Positions 1 to 9,516 of a DNA stretch of 64,000 bases are shown here, piece by piece. The position numbers and the translations under genes were made by a program. Source of the DNA: Sphingobacteriales bacterium 39-19 (GTDB lineage: Bacteria; Bacteroidota; Bacteroidia; Chitinophagales; Chitinophagaceae); contig MKTX01000005.1 of NCBI GenBank assembly GCA_001898465.1, forward strand, positions 62,001 to 126,000, read 5' to 3'. The notes beneath the pieces are model-generated. The model was not told the origin of the DNA. It searched no databases and was given only the letters and a program-made list of their open reading frames with translations. The stretch's first letter is position 1. Each line of letters opens with the position of its first letter.

Positions 1-293
1 TCTACGGTGATGCTGTCACCTACATTTTTATCTGACTCGCCATTGCGAATTTCTTTTACTACTTTTTTAGGGGCTGTTTGTGCTTTTGCGAAATGGTTGA
101 TTTCGGCTTTGATGGAGTGTTTTTCTTTTTTGTCGCCGAATGCGATTTGGAGCGCATTATAACCGTCAGTTTCAACGGTTTTCTTTTGTGTAACCACGCA
201 TGGCCCTGCTTCTATAACAGTAACGGCAGTTTGTTTGCCGTTTGTGTCAAAGATGCTGGTCATGCCAACTTTCTTACCAATAATACTTTTCAT
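1..293 (-). CDS. rplC: 50S ribosomal protein L3, 5' part (gene runs off the window)
   Basis: The reverse strand from the ATG at 293 reads MKSIIGKKVGMTSIFD, the typical N-terminus of ribosomal protein L3, which binds 23S rRNA near the peptidyl-transferase centre. About 97 codons are present and the rest lies beyond base 1. It follows rpsJ on the same strand after 144 bases, the usual S10-operon order (rpsJ, rplC), so it is probably cotranscribed from the promoter at 785-815. Identity is clear; only the truncation by the window edge limits the call. Confidence 0.95.
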   Translation of the reverse strand, partial: MKSIIGKKVGMTSIFDTNGKQTAVTVIEAGPCVVTQKKTVETDGYNALQIAFGDKKEKHSIKAEINHFAKAQTAPKKVVKEIRNGESDKNVGDSITV

Positions 294-437
294 CTCTTAT
301 TTTTTGTGCCCAGCGCTCCTTATAACTTATTTTTTTCAAGCATTTACTAAAATGCTGTTATAAGGAGTTAAGCGTTTATATAACCTAAGAACTGTTCTGG
401 CGCCTTTCTCTTCAAGTTAAACTGAAGAGACGGTTCG

Positions 438-743
438 TCAGGCTTTAATTTCTACGTCCACACCGCTTGGTAAGTCTAACTTACTTAAAGCATCTACGGT
501 ACGGCTGCTGCTGGTATAAATATCCAGCAAACGTTTGTGCGTACACAATTGGAATTGCTCACGGGCTTTTTTATTCACGTGAGGGGAACGCAATACGGTA
601 AAGATTTTCTTATGCGTAGGTAAAGGAATAGGTCCTGTTACTACGGCTCCGGTACTGCGTACTGTTTTTACAATCTTTTCAGCTGATTTATCTACCAGGT
701 TGTGATCGTAAGACTGTAATTTGATCCTAATGCGTTGTGACAT
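438..743 (-). CDS. rpsJ: 30S ribosomal protein S10
   Basis: This 101-residue protein starts [14 protein letters not shown], the near-universal S10 N-terminus, and keeps the internal GPIPLPTHK and [14 protein letters not shown] segments. S10 sits in the 30S head and also acts with NusB in antitermination. An ATG two codons upstream at 749 (MFMSQ) is possible, but MSQ matches the family length. It is the first gene of the S10 operon, with rplC downstream. A canonical promoter lies about 40 bases upstream. Confidence 0.97.
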   Translation of the reverse strand: MSQRIRIKLQSYDHNLVDKSAEKIVKTVRSTGAVVTGPIPLPTHKKIFTVLRSPHVNKKAREQFQLCTHKRLLDIYTSSSRTVDALSKLDLPSGVDVEIKA

Positions 744-784
744 AAACAAAGAACTTTAAAAAATCCGTTTTTAAATTTGGAGTG

Positions 785-815
785 CAAAGGTAAGGGCAAT
801 TTTAATATCAGCAAA
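785..815 (-). promoter_or_regulatory. Bacteroidota -33/-7 promoter of the S10 operon
   Basis: On the minus strand TTTG (815-812) is followed after exactly 19 bases by TACCTTTG (792-785), matching the TTTG / TAnnTTTG consensus of the Bacteroidota primary sigma factor. The rpsJ ATG lies about 40 bases downstream. Confidence 0.8.
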
Positions 816-956
816 AGAAATAGGGAAAGAATTTTTAAGTTTTTTTTACTTGCCGGGATCAGGAGCTATACTTACCGGGATTTTTTGAAACATTTATACC
901 CAAAAACAAGTTCGGGAACGGTTTTTGGAAATGTATCATTACTATAAAAAACCATT

Positions 957-1805
957 ATGAAATATATCCTGGCCATTTTGCTGTTTTATTCACCTTTTTA
1001 CCTGGCTGCTCAAAATTTTCAATGGGACCTGTATGCCGGGGTAGCCAACTACCAGGGCGACTTACAGGGGCGCCGTTTTACATTCGAACAATCTAAACCC
1101 AGTATAGGCCTGGGCTTAAGCTATGGTTTTACGCCCCATTTCCTGGTTAGGGGCGCCGCCCATTACATGACGGTATCGGGTGACGATAAAAATAACACAA
1201 AAGCTACCGGGATATTATATCGCAACCTCAATTTTACATCTAAGATTTGGGAGGCTCAATTGGCAGTGGAATACCAATTATTTAATATACAGGAAAGAAG
1301 CTTTACCCCTTATATTTTTGCAGGTATTGCTGCATTTCACTTTAACCCCTATTCTTTCGACAGCCTGGGAACTAAAGTGTATTTACGATCATTAAGTACC
1401 GAAGGCCAGGGCCTGGCGGCATACCCGGATCGAAAACCCTATAAAAACAATCAAATCGCCATTCCTTTTGGTGGTGGTTTAAAATTAGCCATAAGCCCCA
1501 AAATAACTGTGGGAGTGGAACTGGGTTTGCGTAAATTATTTACTGATTATTTAGATGATGTAAGTACAACGTATGTAGATTCTGCTACATTATTTGCAGC
1601 CAAAGGAGCCCAGGCCATTGAGTTTGCTTACCGGGGAAGCGAAATACACGGAGCGCCACCCTACCCCGCAGCCGGTTCGCAAAGAGGAAACCCAAAGATT
1701 AAAGACTGGTATTATACCACCGTTTTTAGAATGAGTTTTAATTTGGGCAATAACTTTACTGCTGGTAAAAAAAGCAAACTGGGCTGCCCGGTAAACATAT
1801 ATTGA
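957..1805 (+). CDS. DUF6089-type outer-membrane beta-barrel protein
   Basis: This 282-residue secreted protein has a signal peptide (residues 1-18, MKYILAILLFYSPFYLAAQ) followed by alternating short hydrophobic strands rich in Gly and aromatics (FQWDLYAGVANYQGDL, PSIGLGLSYGF, YIFAGIAAFHF), as expected for an outer-membrane barrel. The layout matches the DUF6089 family of Bacteroidota, whose function is unknown. The C-terminal NPKIKDWYYTTVFRMSF segment recurs in a degenerate fragment at 2769-2888, so a second copy once stood nearby. The gene is monocistronic between the divergent rpsJ and a convergent hypothetical gene. Confidence 0.8.
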   Translation: MKYILAILLFYSPFYLAAQNFQWDLYAGVANYQGDLQGRRFTFEQSKPSIGLGLSYGFTPHFLVRGAAHYMTVSGDDKNNTKATGILYRNLNFTSKIWEAQLAVEYQLFNIQERSFTPYIFAGIAAFHFNPYSFDSLGTKVYLRSLSTEGQGLAAYPDRKPYKNNQIAIPFGGGLKLAISPKITVGVELGLRKLFTDYLDDVSTTYVDSATLFAAKGAQAIEFAYRGSEIHGAPPYPAAGSQRGNPKIKDWYYTTVFRMSFNLGNNFTAGKKSKLGCPVNIY

Positions 1806-1831
1806 AGCTGAATTTTTTAAAAAATCAATTA

Positions 1832-2530
1832 TTAATAGATTGTATACTTTTCAACCTTGCATTCCATAATTTTACTGCCAGGTAAATAATTAATTGTTTT
1901 CCAAAAATACATTTTCCCTTTTAGCTTCTTTCGATCAGCAGAAAAAGTAATAATTTCTTCGGGTTCTAAAAAACTTTCTTCAACCATTACATGATTTTCA
2001 TATTTATATTCACGTATTAGCGTATCTCCCAAATTAACCACCTGTACTATTCCATCAATGGGGAAATAATTGGAATGATATATTTTTTTTATATCATTAC
2101 AACTTATTTGAATGCTATTATGCATTTTATTTTTCGGGGAAATTAATATCAGTTTAGCGCCAGAAAATCCATTTTTAGATTTACGAATCTCAAAAATCTG
2201 GTCTGCCACACTGTCTTTTGGAATAATACTGCTGAAAGTATTACCAGCCAGGGGAATAGTTATTAGCTTACCACTTGAAGCAGACCTACTATTGAAAATA
2301 CAAACCGACAGATCATTATCACTTAAATTCGATGCAATTTGCTGAATGAATTTTTTCTTACTACCGCTATCTTTTTCGGCTGTTTGGTACAACCAGTTTT
2401 TAATAGAACGAATAGTGATTTCTTCGTTAATATTATCGGCATTCCGGTCTATACCATTTTGCGCCTTTAACGTATTACTGAAAAAAAGTCCCGATAAAAA
2501 TCCTAATATAAGAACTGTAATAATTTTCAT
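1832..2530 (-). CDS. Secreted hypothetical protein
   Basis: This is 232 residues starting MKIITVLILGFLSGLFFSNTLKAQ, a clear signal peptide with a likely cleavage after KAQ. The rest is polar with no motif I recognise; the C-terminal third (DGIVQVVNLGDTLIREYKYENH, GKMYFWKTINYLPGSK) looks beta-rich. It is AT-rich and stands alone on the minus strand between a DUF6089 gene and the remnant of another DUF6089 gene, which suggests it came in with the rearrangement that broke the second copy. Function unknown. Confidence 0.6.
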   Translation of the reverse strand: MKIITVLILGFLSGLFFSNTLKAQNGIDRNADNINEEITIRSIKNWLYQTAEKDSGSKKKFIQQIASNLSDNDLSVCIFNSRSASSGKLITIPLAGNTFSSIIPKDSVADQIFEIRKSKNGFSGAKLILISPKNKMHNSIQISCNDIKKIYHSNYFPIDGIVQVVNLGDTLIREYKYENHVMVEESFLEPEEIITFSADRKKLKGKMYFWKTINYLPGSKIMECKVEKYTIY

Positions 2531-2744
2531 TTTAAAATTTTAATATTACTGAAAAACGATTCTGGCAGTAAAATAATTAGTATTCCCAAATCCCGGTATA
2601 GAAGGTACTGCAGGGCTGTTAAATGAAATGAGCCAATTAAAAATACAAAAAAAACTTTGTTATTATCAAAACGATTAACGTACAAAGTTAAAACTCCAGG
2701 TATGAATGCCACGGTAGGTAAAGGGTATTATTTCCATTGATTAA

Positions 2745-2888
2745 CTGAATAAAGCCATTTTCAAAAATAGGAACCCTAAAATAAAAGACTGGTATTACAG
2801 CACAGTTTTTCGCTTAAGTTATACCATGCAGATAAGTGAAAGCGGTGGCATAAGATGGATATTGGAATACCGGGTAAATGTTTTTTAA
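2745..2888 (+). pseudogene. C-terminal remnant of a second DUF6089 gene
   Basis: The frame 2769-2888 translates to RNPKIKDWYYSTVFRLSY, then about 20 more residues to a TAA. It closely matches the end of the intact DUF6089 protein at 957-1805 (RGNPKIKDWYYTTVFRMSF). The open frame begins after a stop at 2742-2744 and has no plausible start, so only the last 40 or so codons of a paralogue survive. The 2531-2744 stretch between this fragment and the hypothetical gene shows nothing else I can identify. Confidence 0.75.
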
Positions 2889-2970
2889 ATTTTTTTTGTA
2901 AAATTTGATTAAATAGCTAATTCCATTAATTTTAGTAAAATTCGTTCCTAAAGAAACTAAAAGATTTTAT

Positions 2971-3804
2971 ATGTTAAATAGGATTTTAATATTGGTTTTA
3001 ATTCTAGTTTTAGAATTTATTTCAGTAACGGCTCAAGATTTAATGAATGATATGCCTCGCCAAACTATTTCAGTTAATAGCGTTCCTAAAAGCTGGTTTC
3101 AAATTGAAACTGGCTTAGGTATAAAAATCAATAAAAAATCATTTGAGAAAATAACAAGGTATGCTCTACCCAGTTTGCTTCTTAGATTTGGTCTTACTAA
3201 TAAGGTGGAGGCGAGGTTCATTACAGGAATAGCTTATAGCCGTTATCATTTTTTTACCCCCAATCAAGATAGTAAGGGAAATACATGGGGTTCTGGTCCT
3301 ATTGAAATTGGAGGAAAAATAAAATTACTTAAAGAGAAAAAAAAATTCCCATCGGTGAGTTTTACTGCACATTATAGGATAAATAAAAATCTACGTCTCA
3401 GTTCTGATAGTATAAATGGTGGAAATTTTCGCATTTCATTTCAAAACAGGTTATCTGATAATTTTCAACTAGATTATAGTACCGGTATTAACTGGATTTC
3501 TTGGCCGTCACCAGAAAGATATATTTATACTGTATCACCTGTTTGGCATATTAATGAAAAATGGAGGGGGTATATTGAAGCATCTGGTATTATTTGGAGC
3601 GATATCAGTCCCCTTCATTTTATAAGAGCAGGTGGAGGCTACCATCATTTCCAGCAATATTCTATTGATCTAATTTGTGGCAAAGCCTGGAACAAAAAAG
3701 AAAGTTACAGGTTAGAAACCTTTCCGAGTGGGGAAATTTTCCTGCAGTTTACCTGGCGGATAAAATCTACATCAAATGATAATTATTACTTAAAGAATTT
3801 TTGA
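2971..3804 (+). CDS. Putative outer-membrane transporter, phenol MetA-like
   Basis: This 277-residue protein has a signal peptide (residues 1-21, ending SVTAQ) and a beta-barrel-like body: QIETGLGIKINKKS, LLLRFGLTNKVEARF, GPIEIGGKIKLL, FTAHYRI, FSLQ-type strands, ending in aromatic EIFLQFTWRI. The pattern of assessing signal, 'VEARFITG' strand and 'GPIEIGGKIKL' resembles the Bacteroidota 'phenol MetA degradation' outer-membrane family, whose real substrates are unknown. The coding sequence is visibly AT-richer than the housekeeping genes around it, which may indicate recent acquisition. No partner gene is adjacent. Confidence 0.6.
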   Translation: MLNRILILVLILVLEFISVTAQDLMNDMPRQTISVNSVPKSWFQIETGLGIKINKKSFEKITRYALPSLLLRFGLTNKVEARFITGIAYSRYHFFTPNQDSKGNTWGSGPIEIGGKIKLLKEKKKFPSVSFTAHYRINKNLRLSSDSINGGNFRISFQNRLSDNFQLDYSTGINWISWPSPERYIYTVSPVWHINEKWRGYIEASGIIWSDISPLHFIRAGGGYHHFQQYSIDLICGKAWNKKESYRLETFPSGEIFLQFTWRIKSTSNDNYYLKNF

Positions 3805-3867
3805 GAAAGGAAATAGTTAAACAATTTCTTCTCTTCCGAGATTAAAATTAAAGTGCCTTATTCAAAT

Positions 3868-4560
3868 TTATTTTACACTACCTCCGCTGCTTTCTCTCTT
3901 ATTCACTTGAGGTTTCCCGCTGTAGTGTATGGAACCCCCGCTACTGGCATTGGCATTTAAAAGCATACTGGCATATACATCCACGTCTGCGCCGCTGCTG
4001 GCTTCTGCATCAGTATTTTCGCTCAACAGGTTCCTGGCATGTATTTCTGCACCTGACGAAGCCTGGGCGGTAAGGGTGCGGGTGCGACCTGAGATTTTAA
4101 TTTGCCCGGCACTGCTGCTTTGCAGGTTAATGGATGGCGCATTCGCATTAATTTTTACTTCACCCGAACTGGATGCACTGATAAAAAATGCATCCGCAGT
4201 TTTAAAAACCCCGGTTGCTTTTATTTCTGCTGATGCACTTACTTGAATCTTGTTTAATTCCGGTACAGTAATATATACGTTACAAGTTCCATTACGCAGG
4301 TTTACGTATTTTTCAAAACCAATACTCAGGGTGCTACCGCTCACATCGGTTAATACATCTTCTATCAAATTATCGTCGGCCTCTACTACCACGCTTACGG
4401 TATTGCCCTGGGTAAGGATTACCTCTACATCTCCCGAAACCTTTAACCCCTTAAAATCACTTACCTGCCGGGTTTGCTTTACCAGGTTGCCGCTACCGGA
4501 TTTGTACCGGCAGCCATAAAAAAGGAGGATACCTAATAAAATGAAAATAACTCTTTTCAT
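3868..4560 (-). CDS. Head-GIN domain (DUF2807) lipoprotein
   Basis: This 230-residue protein has a lipoprotein signal ending FYGC (Cys17). It continues with the DUF2807 start (TRQVSDFKGLKVSGDVEVILTQG) and a repetitive right-handed beta-helix-like body with many ASSG/SSSG turns (ISASSSGEVKINANA, QASSGAEIHARN, EASSGADVDVYAS). Members are secreted or envelope-anchored and often sit near PspC or anti-sigma genes; their function is not established. Here the gene is single, convergent with the transporter-like gene and divergent from guaA. Confidence 0.85.
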   Translation of the reverse strand: MKRVIFILLGILLFYGCRYKSGSGNLVKQTRQVSDFKGLKVSGDVEVILTQGNTVSVVVEADDNLIEDVLTDVSGSTLSIGFEKYVNLRNGTCNVYITVPELNKIQVSASAEIKATGVFKTADAFFISASSSGEVKINANAPSINLQSSSAGQIKISGRTRTLTAQASSGAEIHARNLLSENTDAEASSGADVDVYASMLLNANASSGGSIHYSGKPQVNKRESSGGSVK

Positions 4561-4642
4561 AATAACCTACTTTACTTTTATTTTAAAGAATAAAATAATT
4601 AAATACAACTTTTACACCCATCCTGCATCTAAGGATTTAATT

Positions 4643-4650
4643 TACATTTG
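4643..4650 (+). promoter_or_regulatory. -7 box (TACATTTG) of guaA
   Basis: TACATTTG matches TAnnTTTG exactly and ends only 8 bases before the guaA ATG at 4659, predicting a leaderless or near-leaderless mRNA. No clear TTTG -33 box is visible 19 bases upstream. Confidence 0.6.
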
Positions 4651-4658
4651 CAGACAAT

Positions 4659-6191
4659 ATGCAAAATAAAATTCTCATTCTCGATTTTGGATCTCAATAT
4701 ACTCAATTAATTGCCCGGGCAATACGGGAACTTAATGTGTATTGCGAAATAATCCCCTATCATAAAAATATTGATTTTACACCTGGTTTAAAAGGAATTA
4801 TTTTATCCGGCTCTCCCTGCTCGGTAAATGAAAAAGAAGCGCCGGTAGTAAATATTCCCCGGCTCATAGAAAAAGTGCCGGTATTGGGTATTTGTTATGG
4901 CGCACAACTCAGTGCCAAATTATATGGCGGGGTGGTAAATAAGAGTAATAAAAGGGAATATGGCAGGGCACAATTGCTCATCAGCCGGTCTTCATTACTT
5001 TTAAAACACATAAACAGCAATAGCCAGGTGTGGATGAGTCATAGTGATTCCATTCAGCAATTACCCCCTGATTTCTCCATTATTGCCCATACCGAAAGCA
5101 TTCCTGTGGCTGCATTTGAATTTATGTCTTCCAGGTATCCTTTATATGGATTACAGTTTCATCCTGAAGTATATCACAGCACAGAAGGAAAAACTATTTT
5201 AAAAAATTTCCTGCTGGAAATTTGCCAATGCCAGGCAGACTGGACCCCGGCTCATTTTATAACTCAAACTGTTCAGGAACTCAAGGAAAAGATTGGTGAC
5301 GGGCAAGTGGTGATGGCCTTAAGTGGCGGAGTAGACAGTACCGTAGCAGCCACCCTTATTCATAAAGCGGTTGGCGACAGGCTGCATGGTATTTTTGTAG
5401 ATAATGGCGTTTTACGCAAACACGAATTTGAACAAGTGCTGGCAGATTATAAACAATTAGGTTTAAACGTAAAAGGTATTGATGCACACAGGCACTTTTA
5501 TACTGCACTGGCAGGGAAAACAATGCCCGAGGAAAAAAGAAAAGCCATTGGCCGGTCCTTTATAGAAATCTTCGACCAGGAATCTCATAAACTTTCCGGT
5601 ATTGATTTTTTAGGGCAAGGCACTATTTATCCTGATGTAATTGAATCGGTATCTGTTCATGGCCCTTCGGCTACCATTAAAAGCCATCATAATGTAGGAG
5701 GATTACCCGAAACCATGAAACTTAAATTAATAGAACCCTTGAGGCTTTTATTTAAAGATGAAGTACGCAGGATTGGTGCCGAGCTCGGCATCCCACCCAA
5801 TATGCTTGGCAGGCATCCCTTTCCCGGCCCGGGGCTGGCTATTAGAATTTTAGGAGAAGTTACAGAAGATAAGGTACGGTTATTGCAAGATGCTGATGAT
5901 GTTTATATATCGGCATTAAAAAAGTATAATTTATATCATGCAGTATGGCAGGCAGGAGCCATTTTATTACCGGTAAAAAGTGTAGGTGTAATGGGTGATG
6001 AAAGAACATATGAATATACATTAGCATTAAGGGCAGTTACCTCGGTAGATGGTATGACGGCAGACTGGGCACAGCTCCCCTACGATTTCCTGGCTTATGT
6101 AAGTAACGAAATTATAAACACAGTAAAAGGCATTAACCGTGTTGTATATGATATTAGTAGTAAACCCCCGGCCACTATTGAATGGGAGTAA
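4659..6191 (+). CDS. guaA: GMP synthase (glutamine-hydrolysing)
   Basis: This 510-residue enzyme makes GMP from XMP, ATP and glutamine in the cytoplasm. The class I amidotransferase domain (about 1-190) has nucleophile Cys79 in GICYGAQ and the His168/Glu170 pair in FHPEVY. The ATP-pyrophosphatase domain carries the P-loop SGGVDS at 222-227, and the C-terminal dimerization domain ends KPPATIEWE as in the family. Length is normal. It is followed 12 bases later by a periplasmic-binding-protein-like gene, so the two may be cotranscribed. Confidence 0.97.
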   Translation: MQNKILILDFGSQYTQLIARAIRELNVYCEIIPYHKNIDFTPGLKGIILSGSPCSVNEKEAPVVNIPRLIEKVPVLGICYGAQLSAKLYGGVVNKSNKREYGRAQLLISRSSLLLKHINSNSQVWMSHSDSIQQLPPDFSIIAHTESIPVAAFEFMSSRYPLYGLQFHPEVYHSTEGKTILKNFLLEICQCQADWTPAHFITQTVQELKEKIGDGQVVMALSGGVDSTVAATLIHKAVGDRLHGIFVDNGVLRKHEFEQVLADYKQLGLNVKGIDAHRHFYTALAGKTMPEEKRKAIGRSFIEIFDQESHKLSGIDFLGQGTIYPDVIESVSVHGPSATIKSHHNVGGLPETMKLKLIEPLRLLFKDEVRRIGAELGIPPNMLGRHPFPGPGLAIRILGEVTEDKVRLLQDADDVYISALKKYNLYHAVWQAGAILLPVKSVGVMGDERTYEYTLALRAVTSVDGMTADWAQLPYDFLAYVSNEIINTVKGINRVVYDISSKPPATIEWE

Positions 6192-6203
6192 ATTGAAAAA
6201 AAT

Positions 6204-7436
6204 ATGATAAACCCAATGAAATATATTGCACTTGCCTTTTTTTTAACTTTTGCTTTTACATTCAGCAAAGCACAGGTAACAGACACGGCTGTAAAACCTT
6301 TTGTTTTAAAAAGTGATCCCGTAATACCTGCCCATACCATTAACAGTTACCATATTGCCATATTTGCCCCCTTGTACCTGGACTCTGCATTCAATGGTAA
6401 TGATTACCGGTATGCCAAAAACTTTCCCCGGTTTACTTTGCAAGGCTTTGATTTTATACAAGGCGCTCAAATGGCGCTGGATAGCCTGGGCATTACAAAC
6501 AACAATATTACGGCCAGTATTTATGATTCCAAATCATATATCCAACCCGTGGATATGCTTATAGAAAACCATGCCCTGGATAGCGTAAACTTAATTATAG
6601 GATCGGTAAAAGATTTAGATTACACCCAGCTTGCCGATTTTGCACAACAAAAAAACATCCCCTTTTTATCTGCTACGTACCCGAATGATGGCGGTATTAC
6701 CCACAATCCTTTTTTAGTGATTATGAACCCCACTTTAAAAGCCCATTGCGAAGCCATATTCAGTAATATTTTACAGAATCACGGCAGTAAAAATATTGTA
6801 CTCGTTCGTAAACCCGGCAGCCAGGAAGATAAGGTAGCTGCTTATTTCGATAATATTAATACACCGGACGGAAAGCCTCTTTTGAAACTGAACGTGTTGA
6901 ACATAGACAATGATGATTTTTCTTCTTTAAAAAATGCATTAGACAGCAACAAACAAAATATCATAATTGGAGGTAGCTTATCTGAAGCATTTGCTACCCG
7001 GCTGGCTACTGCCTGCAGTAGTTTAAATAAGGGATATCCATCCCTTTTATTTGGGATGCCGAATTGGGAGAATTTTACTTTCATTAATAATAAACCATTA
7101 AAAGATTACCCGGTATATTTTACCAGTTCTTATTATAACGGTAAATGGGATAATACAAGCAAGATGGTGCAGGATACATACCGTACAAAATACCAGGGCA
7201 ACCCTTCAGAACTGGTATTTAAGGGATATGAAACCACATTCCGGTTTATACAGTTGCTTACAAAATACCCCGATGATTACATGAGCCATTTAAACGATTC
7301 TGGTGTAAAAGTTTTTAGTGACTTCAATTTCATGCCCGTTTTCTTAAACCGGTCGTCAAAAGTTCCTGATTATTTTGAAAACAAACACCTGTATTTTTTA
7401 AAAGCATTCAATGGAAACATAAGCCGGGTATGGTAG
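6204..7436 (+). CDS. Periplasmic-binding-protein-like (amino-acid ABC substrate-binding fold)
   Basis: This 410-residue protein has a signal peptide (residues 1-23, ending FSKAQ). The body resembles type I periplasmic binding proteins: HIAIFAPLYLDSAF, FIQGAQMALDSLGI, LIIGSVKDLDYTQLADFAQQKNIPFLSATYPND. In Bacteroidota such proteins are often fused to LysM and annotated as ABC substrate-binding; no LysM repeat and no ABC permease is seen here, so the ligand is unknown. An ATG at 6216 (MKYIALA) is an equally good start. It lies 12 bases behind guaA. Confidence 0.7.
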   Translation: MINPMKYIALAFFLTFAFTFSKAQVTDTAVKPFVLKSDPVIPAHTINSYHIAIFAPLYLDSAFNGNDYRYAKNFPRFTLQGFDFIQGAQMALDSLGITNNNITASIYDSKSYIQPVDMLIENHALDSVNLIIGSVKDLDYTQLADFAQQKNIPFLSATYPNDGGITHNPFLVIMNPTLKAHCEAIFSNILQNHGSKNIVLVRKPGSQEDKVAAYFDNINTPDGKPLLKLNVLNIDNDDFSSLKNALDSNKQNIIIGGSLSEAFATRLATACSSLNKGYPSLLFGMPNWENFTFINNKPLKDYPVYFTSSYYNGKWDNTSKMVQDTYRTKYQGNPSELVFKGYETTFRFIQLLTKYPDDYMSHLNDSGVKVFSDFNFMPVFLNRSSKVPDYFENKHLYFLKAFNGNISRVW

Positions 7437-7439
7437 GTA

Positions 7440-7967
7440 TTACCATGCCCTCTGCATGCTGTATTCAAATGCACTGAGGGTTTGTACTTTTTCCTTTTTT
7501 TCGCCAAAATATTTTAAGGGTGCTTCTATTTCTGAAGGCTTCATATAGCCGGCAATGGGTGCCGGTATGGCTGATACCGAAGAAAGAAAAATAGTATTGG
7601 GAAACTCAAGTTGGCCATGGGTTAAATATACCGCCAGTTCATGCACTTTATTTTCAGGATCATATTTATAAATAGTATTATTAAATTTCACCGGTTTTTT
7701 AAATTCGGCATTGAATTTTATAGCATAATAATGGGCATTGATATAATCTGCAACCCTTTTATCCTTATAAGTGCTTTTGTCCATTATTTTGCACCAGCCG
7801 CACCAATCGGTATATACATCAATTAAAACAGGCCTGGGGTCGTTCACATACAAACTGTCTGCCTCCTGAATATCAATCCAATTCACTTTCCCTTTGGGAG
7901 CCCATGACCAGGCTAAGCATAAAATTATTATGGGTACAGTAGCCCATGTCCATTTTCTTTGTTGCAT
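7440..7967 (-). CDS. Thioredoxin-fold protein with CGWC motif
   Basis: This 175-residue protein has an N-terminal membrane anchor (residues 9-23) followed by a thioredoxin-like domain with VLIDVYTDWCGWCKIMD; the redox pair is Cys56/Cys59. The cis-Pro region is FPNTIFLSS. It belongs to the thioredoxin_7/DUF255-like group of exported disulfide proteins in Bacteroidota. It would act on the outer face of the inner membrane. The gene is convergent with the upstream binding-protein gene (3 bases apart) and divergent from ubiX. Confidence 0.8.
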   Translation of the reverse strand: MQQRKWTWATVPIIILCLAWSWAPKGKVNWIDIQEADSLYVNDPRPVLIDVYTDWCGWCKIMDKSTYKDKRVADYINAHYYAIKFNAEFKKPVKFNNTIYKYDPENKVHELAVYLTHGQLEFPNTIFLSSVSAIPAPIAGYMKPSEIEAPLKYFGEKKEKVQTLSAFEYSMQRAW

Positions 7968-8012
7968 CCTAAATTGTTTTGTAGCTTACAGCATCAATAA
8001 AACGGCAAAGGA

Positions 8013-8579
8013 ATGCAAAAAATTGTGATTGCCATCACAGGTGCCAGTGGCGCCATATATGCAAAGCAAATATTAACAAAATTACAGCGTATACAGCCAA
8101 AGGAACTGGAAGTAGCCGTTGTAATGACGGAAAATTCAAAAACAGTATGGAAAACAGAATTGGGAGATACCAGCTACCAGGAGATACCATTTACACAATA
8201 CAGTAATTTTGATTTTTCGGCCGCCTTTGCATCGGGCTCGGGAAATTTTGGAACCATGATAATTATACCCTGCAGCATGGGTACATTAGGCCGCATAGCC
8301 CATGGCATTTCCAATGATTTAATTAGCCGGGCGGCTGATGTAATTTTAAAAGAAAGAAGAAAATTAATTTGTGTAGCCCGGGAAACACCTTACAACTTAG
8401 TGCATATACGCAATATGGAAACCATCACTTTGGCCGGGGGTATTATATGCCCGGCGACCCCCTCTTTTTACAGCAAGCCACAAACGGCAGATGAAATCGT
8501 AGCCACCGTGGTAGACCGGGTTTTAGATCTGGCAGGAATAGCCATTGATACTTACCGGTGGGGTACACAAAAAAAATAA
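8013..8579 (+). CDS. ubiX: Flavin prenyltransferase UbiX
   Basis: This 188-residue protein has the UbiX glycine motif AITGASGAIYAK (residues 7-18) and PCSMGTLGRIAHG, the FMN and dimethylallyl-phosphate binding segments. It makes prenylated FMN, the cofactor of UbiD-type decarboxylases. The C-terminal PATPSFYSKPQTADEIV also fits the family. No ubiD lies in the window. A hairpin directly behind the stop is oriented to terminate the convergent lolA-like gene. Confidence 0.93.
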   Translation: MQKIVIAITGASGAIYAKQILTKLQRIQPKELEVAVVMTENSKTVWKTELGDTSYQEIPFTQYSNFDFSAAFASGSGNFGTMIIIPCSMGTLGRIAHGISNDLISRAADVILKERRKLICVARETPYNLVHIRNMETITLAGGIICPATPSFYSKPQTADEIVATVVDRVLDLAGIAIDTYRWGTQKK

Positions 8580-8600
8580 ACCCCGGTTTTTTACCCGGGG
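8569..8600 (-). terminator. Intrinsic terminator of the LolA-like gene
   Basis: On the minus strand a CCCCGG / CCGGGG stem (8600-8595 and 8586-8581) with an A-rich 8-base loop is followed by TTTATTTTTTTT. It lies 31 bases past the LolA-like stop and overlaps the end of ubiX. Confidence 0.75.
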
Positions 8601-8630
8601 TAGCATTCATTTATATTTTGCAAAAACTCA

Positions 8631-9290
8631 TTACCTAAGATCAACCACTTCTACACCCGGGTATTTTTTTGCATCAAAAACAAACATTGCATCCGTAATA
8701 GAGCCATTTGTTTTTAATGCCGATGTACTATAAGTATAGCGGTTACCGTTTTTTTCAAATATTTTGGTTGCGCTTATTACATTATTTTCCACGTACACTA
8801 AAACTTTATGAAAAGGTTTTGTTTTATCTATCGGCGTAAGCTCCACCTCTTTCATATTCTTACCATTCATTTTTACCGGGCCGTTTAATTTATATAAGAA
8901 GGCTTTATCGTAAAAATTGGTAAATAATTTTTGAGGTGTAATGGAATTGGCATTGGGGTCTATTTTTGTAATGGTCACTTCATTGGATGCTTTATCATAG
9001 GTCCAAACATTGGATCCATCAGAATAAATTTCCTGGCCATTGATACTTACCCGGTAATTAGTGCCTTTCATAAATACTTTACCCGTTTTAGTACCTAAAG
9101 ATTTTCCGGCGCTGTTTTCAATTTTAAGTAAAAAATTGGCCTGTACGGTTTTGTAGGTTTTAAACTTAGCGCTTACTGCATCTAAAATCTTTTTTGCCTC
9201 CGGGTCACTGCTGCCCATTCCTTTGGGCACCTGGGCCTGTGTATAAAAAACAGTTCCTAATAAAAAAACTAATAGGGATAATTTATTCAT
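8631..9290 (-). CDS. LolA-like outer-membrane lipoprotein carrier
   Basis: This 219-residue protein has a signal peptide (residues 1-19, ending YTQAQ). Its body has the LolA shape: AKFKTYKTVQANFLLKIENSAGK, GKVFMKGTNYRVSINGQEIYSDGSNVWTYD, then a beta-sheet-rich tail. LolA shuttles lipoproteins across the periplasm from LolCDE to the outer membrane. No lolCDE gene is adjacent. Bacteroidota often encode several LolA-fold proteins, so the exact cargo is open. Confidence 0.85.
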   Translation of the reverse strand: MNKLSLLVFLLGTVFYTQAQVPKGMGSSDPEAKKILDAVSAKFKTYKTVQANFLLKIENSAGKSLGTKTGKVFMKGTNYRVSINGQEIYSDGSNVWTYDKASNEVTITKIDPNANSITPQKLFTNFYDKAFLYKLNGPVKMNGKNMKEVELTPIDKTKPFHKVLVYVENNVISATKIFEKNGNRYTYSTSALKTNGSITDAMFVFDAKKYPGVEVVDLR

Positions 9291-9317
9291 TGATTATTCA
9301 TTTCATTAAAATGGTTG

Positions 9318-9325
9318 CAAAGATA
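9318..9325 (-). promoter_or_regulatory. -7 box (TATCTTTG) of the LolA-like gene
   Basis: TATCTTTG on the minus strand matches TAnnTTTG and ends 28 bases before the ATG at 9290. No convincing -33 element. Confidence 0.5.
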
Positions 9326-9516
9326 AGAATAAGACCCATTTATCATCCGCATGTTTAATCAAAAAAGATAAGAAACTGTTAATACCAAGCCGGCCGCTTT
9401 TATTTTAGGGTTACAAATCCTTTATTTTGAAATGAATATTTAAATTGCAAATACTTCAACACAACTCTTCTTTTTGATTCAACGCTAAATCAAAAAAAAA
9501 ATAATTCATTCATCAT

